Positions 47,739 through 56,405 of a stretch of DNA of 64,000 nt are shown here, piece after piece. The position numbers and the translations under genes were made by a program. Position 1 is the stretch's first letter, and every line of letters starts with the position of its first letter. Source of the DNA: Pseudomonadota bacterium (GTDB lineage Bacteria > Pseudomonadota > Gammaproteobacteria > Burkholderiales > Sulfuriferulaceae). The notes under the pieces were generated by a model. It searched no databases. It had not been told where the DNA came from and saw only the letters and a program-made list of their open reading frames with translations. The DNA is taken from NCBI GenBank assembly GCA_021845925.1, contig JAJZUW010000002.1, forward strand, positions 21,529-85,528. Direction: 5' to 3'.

Positions 47739-49476
47739 GGAACTGCAGCCGGTGAAGTTGCGCGTACACGCCATTTTGTGCCAGCAACTCGGCATGTTTA
47801 CCCAGTTCCACGATACGGCCATGCTGCATGACCGCAATGCGGTCGGCGTGTTCGATGGTGGACAGCCGGTGCGCGATCACCAGTGTGGTACGGCCTTGCA
47901 TCAGGGTTTCCAGTGCGGCCTGCACATGGCGTTCGGACTCGTTGTCGAGCGCCGAAGTGGCTTCGTCCAGAATCAGCACCGGCGCATTCTTGAGCAACGC
48001 GCGGGCGATGGCGATGCGCTGGCGCTCGCCACCGGACAGTTTGACTCCGTTTTCGCCGACCAGCGTTTGCAATCCCTGCGACATGTTGCGGATGAACTGC
48101 ATGGCATGCGCCGCTTCGGCAGCGCGGATAATGTCGGCTTCGCTGGCACTGGCTTGCGCGCCATAGGCAATGTTGGCTGCGATGGTGTCATTGAACAGCA
48201 CCACATCCTGCGAGACCAGCGCAATCTGGTTGCGCAGCGCATCCAGGCGGATGTCGGACAGCGCCATGCCATCGAGCAGAATCTGGCCACTTGTGGCGGA
48301 ATAAAAACGCGGAATCAGATTGACCAGGCTGGTCTTGCCGCTGCCGGACGCGCCGACCAGCGCCAGCGTTTCGCCCGGCTCGATGGTCAGCTGGATATGA
48401 TCCAGCGCCGGGGAGGGTTTTTCCGGATACACCAGACTGATGTCGCGAAATTCCAGACGGCCGCAGACCCGGCCGGGTTGCCGGGTCCCGGTGTCGGTTT
48501 CGGTTTCGCTGTCCATCAGTTCAAACACCACTTCGGCGGCGGCCAGGCCACGCTGCAGTTGCTCGTTGATACCGGTGAGCCGTTTGACTGGACCGAAAAT
48601 CATCAGCATGGCGATCATGTAGGACACAAAACCACCGACGGTGAGTTCACCGGCCAGTGCCTGCCGGGTGGCAATGTAGACAATCAGCGCAACGCCGAGA
48701 GCCGCGACAAACTGGACCAGCGGACTGTTGGCAGATGCCGCCGCAACTGCCTTCATGTACAGACGGCGATTGCGGTTGACCGCTTCGCCAAACCGCTGGC
48801 TTTCATAGTGCTGTCCACCAAAAATCTTGACCACCTTGTGGGCACCGACCGATTCTTCCACCACGTGGGCAATATCACCCAGATTGCGCTGGGCTTCCCG
48901 GTTGATGCTGCGCAGACGGCGGCTGACGCTACGTATCACGATGACGGCAACCGGGGCAATGGCGATGATGATCAGGGTCAGCTTCCAGTTGAGCCAGAGC
49001 AACCAGCCCAGCAGGCCGGCAATCGCCAGGCTGTCGCGTACCAGCAGGGTAATGGCCCCGGTGGCCGACTGGGTGACCTGGGTGACATTGAACACGATGT
49101 TGGCCACCAGGTTGCCGGTGGAACTGTCGTCAAAAAACCGGGTGGGCATGTTGATCAGTTTGCGGAACATGGCCGTGCGCAGATCCATCACCAGCCGGCT
49201 GCCAACCCAGCTCATGCCATAGTTGCTGGCGAAATCGGCCACGCCGCGGATCAGGAACAGGCCGATCATCAGCAGCGGAATCACGCGAATGGCCGTTGGA
49301 TCGCGGTGGACGAAGCTGCCATCCAGCAGGGGCTTGAAAATGGCTGGTACTGCCGGTTCAACCGCAGCGGTCACTGCCATGGCCAGCACCGCCCCGGCGA
49401 AAGGTTGCCAGTAGGGTTTCACATGGCGGAGCAGTCGCAAATAGAGCTGGAAACTGTGCGCTTGGGGATTGTTCAC
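47722..49476 (-). CDS. msbA: Lipid A export ABC transporter MsbA
   Basis: A 584-residue half-transporter with six helices (about residues 25-310) fused to an ATPase. Walker A is GASGSGKTSL, the signature is LSGGERQR, Walker B is VLILDEATSALD and the switch is IAHRLST. The N-terminal part (PAIFKPLLDGSFVHRD, DLRTAMFRKLINMPTRFFDDSSTGNL) matches MsbA. It flips core-lipid A across the inner membrane and so feeds the Lpt system coded at 35728-37661. The GTG at 49476 overlaps the upstream stop codon; an ATG ten codons earlier would overlap the upstream gene by 34 bases. Confidence 0.92.
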   Translation of the reverse strand: MNNPQAHSFQLYLRLLRHVKPYWQPFAGAVLAMAVTAAVEPAVPAIFKPLLDGSFVHRDPTAIRVIPLLMIGLFLIRGVADFASNYGMSWVGSRLVMDLRTAMFRKLINMPTRFFDDSSTGNLVANIVFNVTQVTQSATGAITLLVRDSLAIAGLLGWLLWLNWKLTLIIIAIAPVAVIVIRSVSRRLRSINREAQRNLGDIAHVVEESVGAHKVVKIFGGQHYESQRFGEAVNRNRRLYMKAVAAASANSPLVQFVAALGVALIVYIATRQALAGELTVGGFVSYMIAMLMIFGPVKRLTGINEQLQRGLAAAEVVFELMDSETETDTGTRQPGRVCGRLEFRDISLVYPEKPSPALDHIQLTIEPGETLALVGASGSGKTSLVNLIPRFYSATSGQILLDGMALSDIRLDALRNQIALVSQDVVLFNDTIAANIAYGAQASASEADIIRAAEAAHAMQFIRNMSQGLQTLVGENGVKLSGGERQRIAIARALLKNAPVLILDEATSALDNESERHVQAALETLMQGRTTLVIAHRLSTIEHADRIAVMQHGRIVELGKHAELLAQNGVYAQLHRLQFHDRQD

Positions 49477-50858
49477 TCGCCAAACACCTGTTCTTTCAGG
49501 CCCCATTTGGCTGCCAGGGTTTCGATCGCGTTGCGGATTTCTTCCGTGCGGGCAGGATGATTGTAGAAGGCATGCGCCATCCGGTGCAGTGCATCGTCAT
49601 TGCCGATCTGGCTGGCGATGGTGTGGATGATTTCGCCCGCCTCGGAACCGATCACCTCGGCACCGAGCAGCTGCCCGCTGTCCATGTCGGCAATCAGACG
49701 TACAAAGCCTTCGCTTTCGTCCTGACCCATCGCGCGCGGATTGGTTTCGAATGCGGCAAAGCCGGTGGCCGGCTCAAATCCGGCATCAATGGCTTCGTCT
49801 TCATTCATGCCGATGCGGCCGAGTTCAATGGCCGAATACACCAGCTCGGGCACTGCATCGAATTCCATCAGCCGCGAATTGGGCTGGATAATGTTGGCAA
49901 TGGCCAGATCGGCATCTGCCATGGCATGGTTGGCTGTCATGCGTGGATTGGCCACATCACCGATGGCAAAAATGTTTTTGGCGCTGGTGCGGCGCATCGG
50001 GTTGATTTTGATGAAGCCACGCGGACCGGTCTCAACGCCGGCAGCAGCCAGATCCAGTCCTTCGGTATGCGGCATACGACCGGTGCCCAGCAGTACCCAG
50101 TCCACCTTTTCGACTCTGTCGCCATCAAATTCAAGCCGGACGCCGTCGTCTTCAACGGTGACTTTTTCCGGGCGCGGCAAACGCTGGATATCGCAAGTTT
50201 CGAGAGCCTGTTCCAGCAGTTGCAGGGCGGCATCCGAATATCCGCTGTGCGACAGAGGCTCGCTGTTGGACAGCCACAGGATGCTGCAGCCCAGCTGGCT
50301 CAGAATGAAGGCAAATTCAGTGCCCACGACACCGCTGCCGACAATCGCGATCCGGCGGCCGGCTGGCGGTGGGTTGTCGAACAGGTCGTCGGTGGTCAGG
50401 ATACGACCGGCAGCCAGCGGAAAATTGTCCGGTACAAGGGCGTGCGAGCCAGTGGCGATGATGAAATGGCGCGCGTGCAGACGTTCGTTGCCAACTTCGA
50501 TGGTGTTCGTGTCGATGAAGCGGGCCATGCCGTGCCAGGCATGCACACCGGAACGGCGGAAGTAATCCAGGTAGCTGTCGCGAATGTTGCCAACCACGTC
50601 ATGCTGGTGCTGCCAGGCCTGATCGAGATTGCCGGTCAGCGCGCCCTGCAGTCCGCGCTTTTCGGCATCTTTGCTGGCTGCCACCAGGCGTGCGGTGTGG
50701 TGCCAGTCTTTTTTGGGAACGCAGCCACGGTTGAGACAGGTGCCGCCCCAGGCCGCCTTTTCGACAATGCCGACATCAAGCCCGCGCAGTTTGCCAAGTA
50801 CTGCCGCACGGTAGCCACCGGGTCCAGAACCAATCACGATAAGGTCATGGGTATGCAT
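49473..50858 (-). CDS. Dihydrolipoamide dehydrogenase-like flavin disulfide reductase
   Basis: A 461-residue class I pyridine-nucleotide disulfide oxidoreductase. FAD binding is at the start (IVIGSGPGGYRAA). The redox disulfide is Cys 41/Cys 46 (GTCLNRGCVPKK), the NAD-binding GSGVVGTEFAF follows, and then the second FAD motif FAIGDVAN. The C-terminal dimer domain has the His-Glu pair in YNHPARTEE. It is not next to pyruvate or 2-oxoglutarate dehydrogenase genes, so its in vivo partner is open. The ATG at 50858 has GGCGGG upstream; another in-frame ATG at 50873 does not. It overlaps msbA by four bases. Confidence 0.85.
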   Translation of the reverse strand: MHTHDLIVIGSGPGGYRAAVLGKLRGLDVGIVEKAAWGGTCLNRGCVPKKDWHHTARLVAASKDAEKRGLQGALTGNLDQAWQHQHDVVGNIRDSYLDYFRRSGVHAWHGMARFIDTNTIEVGNERLHARHFIIATGSHALVPDNFPLAAGRILTTDDLFDNPPPAGRRIAIVGSGVVGTEFAFILSQLGCSILWLSNSEPLSHSGYSDAALQLLEQALETCDIQRLPRPEKVTVEDDGVRLEFDGDRVEKVDWVLLGTGRMPHTEGLDLAAAGVETGPRGFIKINPMRRTSAKNIFAIGDVANPRMTANHAMADADLAIANIIQPNSRLMEFDAVPELVYSAIELGRIGMNEDEAIDAGFEPATGFAAFETNPRAMGQDESEGFVRLIADMDSGQLLGAEVIGSEAGEIIHTIASQIGNDDALHRMAHAFYNHPARTEEIRNAIETLAAKWGLKEQVFGE

Positions 50859-50892
50859 GTCGTTGCCCGCCATCAAAAGAAGTCAGTCCCGA

Positions 50893-50921
50893 ATTATACG
50901 GGAATGGGGCGGGCGCACCAA
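50893..50921 (-). promoter_or_regulatory. Sigma-70 promoter of the disulfide reductase-msbA-ttcA operon
   Basis: On the minus strand a perfect TATAAT (50893-50898) is 17 bases from TTGGTG (50916-50921). Transcription would start near 50886, about 28 bases before the chosen ATG. Confidence 0.65.
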
Positions 50922-50928
50922 TGATCTG

Positions 50929-52212
50929 TCAAGAACCTGCCGGGTGGTTTGGCCTGGCCGAGATGCAAATCTGCCAGTGTCTGTCGTCAATATGACCGTG
51001 TGACAGCTGCCAGCCGTTGTGTTCGCAGATCAGCGAAGCCAGCGCCAGACCCAGTCCGGCATGGTTGCTGCGGCCTGAATCCCGGCTGTGGAACGGATGA
51101 AATGCCGAATCATCGATGCCAGGACCTTCGTCACGCACGCACAGTTGCCAGTCCGTGCCGGAATGCCACAGGATTTGAATCGCCCCTTCGGTATGACAGA
51201 TGGCGTTGTCGATCAGATGGCTGGCGATGCGGACCAGCGCTGCGGTGTTAAGTGGCGGGCAACTGGCGTCCGGCATGCCGGAAAATTGGATGCGCGGGCT
51301 GGTGTAGATGCGCTGGAGTCGTTGCCAGCCTTCGCGGGCGCCTTCAACCCGACTTGGCGAAGCCATGGCATTGGCCGCCCGCATGAACTCGTCCAGCGCA
51401 TCCTGAAGTTCGCGGACATCGTGACGAAGATCAGTCATGTCTTTGCTGGTGGGTTGAGCCACTGTATCCAGAATCAGCCGCAAGCGTGCCAATGGCGCGC
51501 GCAGGTCGTGCGAGAGCCCCATCAGCAGCGCGGTTCTGGTGGCCACGGCACTGCTGGCGCGCAGACGCAGCGCATCGACTTCGGCGGCCAGGACATCCAG
51601 CTCGGCAATGCCAGTCCCCGCAGCAGCGGGCGAAGCCAGACCCAGCGGAGTGGTGCGCAAGTGGCCGGCCAGCACTGCCAGCGGATGGCCCAGTGCGCGT
51701 GACAGGATTGCTGCCATCACCAGTGCGCCGCCGAGCAGGCCGAACAGCCAGAGCAGCAGAGCCAGATTTGGCACGGTGCCCAGGGCATGTGCGCGATCGA
51801 TGTCCAGGATGACAGTCTGCTCCTGGCAACGAAAGGCCAATTCCAGTTGGTGCAATGAACTGGTTGTCACCACAGCAGTACCGGCGCGCTGCTGTATGCG
51901 CCTTGCCAGAAAAGTATCAAACGGCAGAAGCGCCGGCAGGTGGCTCGTATCCGGCAGGACATGATTGCCGTCCGCCAGTCTGACCGTGACGCCTTCTGGC
52001 GGCTGCAGCCGGCGGATGCTGTCCGGTTGGCAGGCATCCCGGCCCGGCAACAGTGCGGTGGCCAGACTGTCGGCATATCTCTCCAGCACCGGTCGGGTGA
52101 CCAGCACATAACCGGTCATGCCGACTGCCAGCAGCAGGATGGCAAATGCCAGCAATGTGCGGGCCAGCACAAAATGGTTGAGCGATTGTGGATGCCGATC
52201 CGGGCGGATCAT
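50929..52212 (-). CDS. Two-component sensor histidine kinase, EnvZ-like
   Basis: A 427-residue inner-membrane kinase. Two helices (about 16-38 and 148-170) flank a periplasmic sensor loop of about 110 residues with two Cys (Cys 61, Cys 129). A HAMP segment and the H-box follow (GLSHDLRAPLARLRL, His 235), then the ATPase domain with N box HLIDNAICH, G1 DEGPGID and GLGLAL. It overlaps the response-regulator gene by four bases. Its signal is unknown; the divergent Met-rich exported protein is a possible target of the system. Confidence 0.9.
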   Translation of the reverse strand: MIRPDRHPQSLNHFVLARTLLAFAILLLAVGMTGYVLVTRPVLERYADSLATALLPGRDACQPDSIRRLQPPEGVTVRLADGNHVLPDTSHLPALLPFDTFLARRIQQRAGTAVVTTSSLHQLELAFRCQEQTVILDIDRAHALGTVPNLALLLWLFGLLGGALVMAAILSRALGHPLAVLAGHLRTTPLGLASPAAAGTGIAELDVLAAEVDALRLRASSAVATRTALLMGLSHDLRAPLARLRLILDTVAQPTSKDMTDLRHDVRELQDALDEFMRAANAMASPSRVEGAREGWQRLQRIYTSPRIQFSGMPDASCPPLNTAALVRIASHLIDNAICHTEGAIQILWHSGTDWQLCVRDEGPGIDDSAFHPFHSRDSGRSNHAGLGLALASLICEHNGWQLSHGHIDDRHWQICISARPNHPAGS

Positions 52213-52913
52213 GACAGGCGCTGTTCGCCGTCCAGGCGATATCCCTGCCCGCGGACGGTGACCAGCCAGCGTGGGGAACGGGCATCATCGCCGAGCCGGT
52301 CGCGCAGTCGTGCAACCCGCAGATCAATGCTGCGATCCAGTCGTTCGCCGCTGCTGTCTCCAGTCAGGGCCAGCAATTGTTCCCGGTCCAGGATGCGGTT
52401 CGCGTGCTGGCAGAAAATCATCAGCAAGGCCAGCTCGGCGGCTGCCAGCGGCACCGGTTCACCGGATCTGGTCAGCCTGGCGGCACCGGTGTCAAACGCG
52501 TAGGGTCCAAAATGGATGACGGGGGCTGCCGGTTGCCGGCCGGGCGCGCTGCGGCGCAACAGGGCCTGGATGCGGGCAACCAGTTCCTGAATGTCGAATG
52601 GCTTGGTGAGATAGTCGTCCGCACCGCCCTGCAGGCCAGCCACGCGGTGGCCTGCGGATACATTGCCCGACAGCATGAGCACGGGAATGGCGATGCCATT
52701 GGCCCGCCAGCGGGCCAGTTGGCCAAGACCGTCGCGGTCGGGCAGGTTCCAGTCCAGGACCAGAAGATCCGGCTGGATCTCGCGCAGAATGTCCTGTGCC
52801 GCGGCGATGGAACAGGCGGTTCTGGTCCGGAATCCGGTACGTTGCAGATAGCCGGCCAGGCGGCCGGTCAGCTGGGCATCATCATCAATCAGCAGCAACA
52901 GGGGGGCAGTCAT
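52209..52913 (-). CDS. Two-component response regulator, OmpR family
   Basis: A 234-residue regulator. The receiver domain has the acidic cluster Asp 10-12, phospho-acceptor Asp 54 (VLDWNLPD), Ser 82 and Lys 104 (LTKPFD). A winged-helix DNA-binding domain follows (about 135-230), ending in RWLVTVRGQGYRLD. It is transcribed before its kinase. Its promoter region contains a repeated GCAACA overlapping the -35 box. Confidence 0.93.
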   Translation of the reverse strand: MTAPLLLLIDDDAQLTGRLAGYLQRTGFRTRTACSIAAAQDILREIQPDLLVLDWNLPDRDGLGQLARWRANGIAIPVLMLSGNVSAGHRVAGLQGGADDYLTKPFDIQELVARIQALLRRSAPGRQPAAPVIHFGPYAFDTGAARLTRSGEPVPLAAAELALLMIFCQHANRILDREQLLALTGDSSGERLDRSIDLRVARLRDRLGDDARSPRWLVTVRGQGYRLDGEQRLS

Positions 52914-52939
52914 GGCAGGCGAGATCGGAAAGACAGCTG

Positions 52940-52969
52940 ATTATAGGCAGCGCTGTGGCGCGTTCGCAA
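52940..52969 (-). promoter_or_regulatory. Promoter of the two-component operon with overlapping repeats
   Basis: On the minus strand TTGCGA (52964-52969) and TATAAT (52940-52945) are 18 bases apart, 27 bases before the regulator start. GCAACA occurs at 52966 and again at 52979, with a TGTTG between them. This could be the binding site of the regulator itself and would serve both directions. Confidence 0.5.
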
Positions 52970-53121
52970 CAGTTGTTGGCAACAGACACAAAACGGATAC
53001 ATGGCCGGGTTCATACTGTCACCATCTGTCCGGGCTGCAGATCCGGTTTTTGCACAGGCGGGCGGATATTCCATGCCATGCTGGCAACCATGTCGTTACC
53101 AACCGATACAAGGAGATCCAA

Positions 53122-53454
53122 ATGCGTCAGATTGCTCTGGTATTTTTCAGTTTGTCACTGTTGCTGGCAGAACCCTGTTTGGCGGATTCGACCACAACCG
53201 TGCCGACAGCCACGCCAGCCGTTCCCGCTGGCATGACCGGCGACCCGCAGCAACGCATGCAGTCTTTTCAGGCCATGTCGCCCGCACAGCGACAAGCCGC
53301 CATGCAGACCATGAAAACCAGTATGCAGAGCAAAATGCAGCAGAATGGTGGCAGTGGCAGTCAAGGTATGATGGGCAGCATGCGCAGTCGCATGCGCGCC
53401 AGGATGGGTGCCGGTATGCCCGGTGGCATGTCTTCCGGAAGTACGGCCCAATAG
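53122..53454 (+). CDS. Exported Met- and Gln-rich small protein
   Basis: A 110-residue protein with a signal peptide (residues 1-21, ending LADS). Ribosome site AGGAG. The mature part of about 89 residues contains 14 Met. A central helix-forming piece (QRMQSFQAMSPAQRQAAMQTMKTSMQSKMQQ) is followed by a Gly/Ser/Arg tail with regularly spaced Met (MMGSMRSRMRARMGAGM). The MSPAQRQ element loosely recalls the LTxxQ motif of Spy/CpxP-type periplasmic chaperones. Met-rich exported proteins may also bind copper(I). It is divergent from the two-component operon. The exact function is not recognisable. Confidence 0.7.
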   Translation: MRQIALVFFSLSLLLAEPCLADSTTTVPTATPAVPAGMTGDPQQRMQSFQAMSPAQRQAAMQTMKTSMQSKMQQNGGSGSQGMMGSMRSRMRARMGAGMPGGMSSGSTAQ

Positions 53455-53463
53455 TTCGCAGAC

Positions 53464-53493
53464 AAAAAAACACCCCCGCGCGGGCGGGGGTGT
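53464..53493 (-). terminator. Rho-independent terminator of groESL
   Basis: Read on the minus strand, a 10-bp GC-rich stem (ACACCCCCGC/GCGGGGGTGT) with a 4-base loop is followed by seven T. It lies 38 bases after the groEL stop. In the plus direction it has no T-run, so it probably serves groEL, not the Met-rich gene. Confidence 0.9.
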
Positions 53494-53530
53494 CTGGTGT
53501 TGCATCGCCGCGTGAGCGGGGATGGACAGC

Positions 53531-55508
<1,978 letters not shown>

Positions 55509-55603
55509 TGCTAATCTCCTGACTTGACGAAAAAATTCAGATTTCCAGAACTCCGGTTTCGGGCGGATTCCTGATTAATACAGCCCATGACCGGGTGGCT
55601 GTT

Positions 55604-55630
55604 CTGGCACTCCCGGTCGGGGAGTGCTAA
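55604..55630 (-). promoter_or_regulatory. CIRCE (HrcA operator) of groESL
   Basis: The right half GAGTGCTAA is perfect; the left half CTGGCACTC matches TTAGCACTC at seven of nine positions; the spacer is nine bases. It lies just downstream of the sigma-32 -10 box, over the expected transcription start, so HrcA would block initiation. Confidence 0.9.
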
Positions 55631-55632
55631 TG

Positions 55633-55659
55633 ATGGGGGTGGGGCAAATGAATTTCAAG
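55633..55659 (-). promoter_or_regulatory. Sigma-32 promoter of groESL
   Basis: On the minus strand CTTGAAA (55653-55659) and CCCCAT (55633-55638) are 14 bases apart, a near-perfect heat-shock promoter. The CIRCE begins three bases further downstream. Confidence 0.88.
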
Positions 55660-55686
55660 AGGTGGCAAAAAAAATTTTCGGTCATG

Positions 55687-55714
55687 CTTGAACCTTCTGT
55701 CATGCAACCCATAT
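55687..55714 (+). promoter_or_regulatory. Sigma-32 promoter of hsp20
   Basis: CTTGAAC (55687-55693), 13 bases, then ACCCATAT (55707-55714). It points away from the groESL promoter, with 27 bases between the two -35 elements. The leader of the hsp20 mRNA would be about 107 bases. Confidence 0.8.
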
Positions 55715-55799
55715 AGACTTTGAGCAGGGGCCGGATTTGCCGGTCCTGACGGGCTGGCGCGCAGGATCCGCGGGCAGTGCGCTGGCAGGAATCCGATTG

Positions 55800-55820
55800 T
55801 TCCGCGTTTGTTGCGAGGAG
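55800..55820 (+). promoter_or_regulatory. Hairpin covering the hsp20 ribosome binding site, possible RNA thermometer
   Basis: TTCCGC can pair with GCG-A-GGA around a 7-base loop, leaving one bulged A, so the GAGGAG ribosome site at 55815-55820 is mostly inside the stem. A short imperfect stem with a bulge over the Shine-Dalgarno sequence is how ROSE-type thermometers of small heat-shock genes work. This is a hand-drawn fold only. Confidence 0.4.
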
Positions 55821-55828
55821 AAATGACC

Positions 55829-56266
55829 ATGGCTCTGATCAAGTGGGAACCGATACGCGAATTTGAAGACCTGATGGACCGTTATACCCGGGCAATGGGC
55901 TGGCCGGCTCGTGCCAATGAAACCGTCACCCGGGGGGACTGGCTGCCTCGCGTCGACATCGTCGAGACCGACAACGAATTTGTCATCAAGGCCGAAATTC
56001 CGGAAGTGCAGAAGGAAGATGTCAAGGTCACCGTGGACAATGGTGTGCTGTCCATTCAGGGTGAGCGTCGCCAGGAAAAAGATGAACGCAAGGAAAAATA
56101 CCATCGCGTGGAACGCTCGTATGGTTCCTTCGTGCGCAGTTTTTCCCTGCCGGAAAATGTCGATGATTCTGCCATCAAGGCGGTTTTCAAGGATGGCATG
56201 CTGAATCTGACCCTGCCGAAAACAGCTGCAGCCCGACCAAAATCGCTGGAAATTGCTGTGGAATGA
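55829..56266 (+). CDS. Small heat-shock protein, Hsp20/alpha-crystallin family
   Basis: A 145-residue IbpA/Hsp20-type holdase. N-terminal MALIKWEPIREFEDLMDRY, alpha-crystallin domain from about residue 38 (LPRVDIVETDNEFVIKAEIPEVQKEDVKVTVDNGVLSIQGER), and the GMLNLTLPK motif near the end. The ATG at 55829 is eight bases after GAGGAG; an ATG at 55823 is too near it. It keeps unfolded proteins soluble for GroEL/DnaK. It is divergent from groESL with its own heat-shock promoter. Confidence 0.94.
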   Translation: MALIKWEPIREFEDLMDRYTRAMGWPARANETVTRGDWLPRVDIVETDNEFVIKAEIPEVQKEDVKVTVDNGVLSIQGERRQEKDERKEKYHRVERSYGSFVRSFSLPENVDDSAIKAVFKDGMLNLTLPKTAAARPKSLEIAVE

Positions 56267-56349
56267 GACAGCAGCGGCCTGTCAGTACCGGCTGGCAGGC
56301 CGCACATCGCCGGCTCCAGTCGAGGTGGCAGCCACATGGCAGCAGACCG

Positions 56350-56405
56350 ACCGCTTTGCCATTGCCTACCAGGGCAATGTGCGGTAGCAGGCGGTCTTTT
56401 TGTCC
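56350..56405 (+). terminator. Possible terminator after hsp20
   Basis: ACCGC/GCGGT enclose an inner ATTGCC/GGCAAT stem, and a CTTTTTG follows some bases later. It overlaps the last codons of the convergent pyruvate-kinase-like gene. Another stem without a T-run (GCGGCCTG/CAGGCCGC) lies at 56274-56303. Confidence 0.3.
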
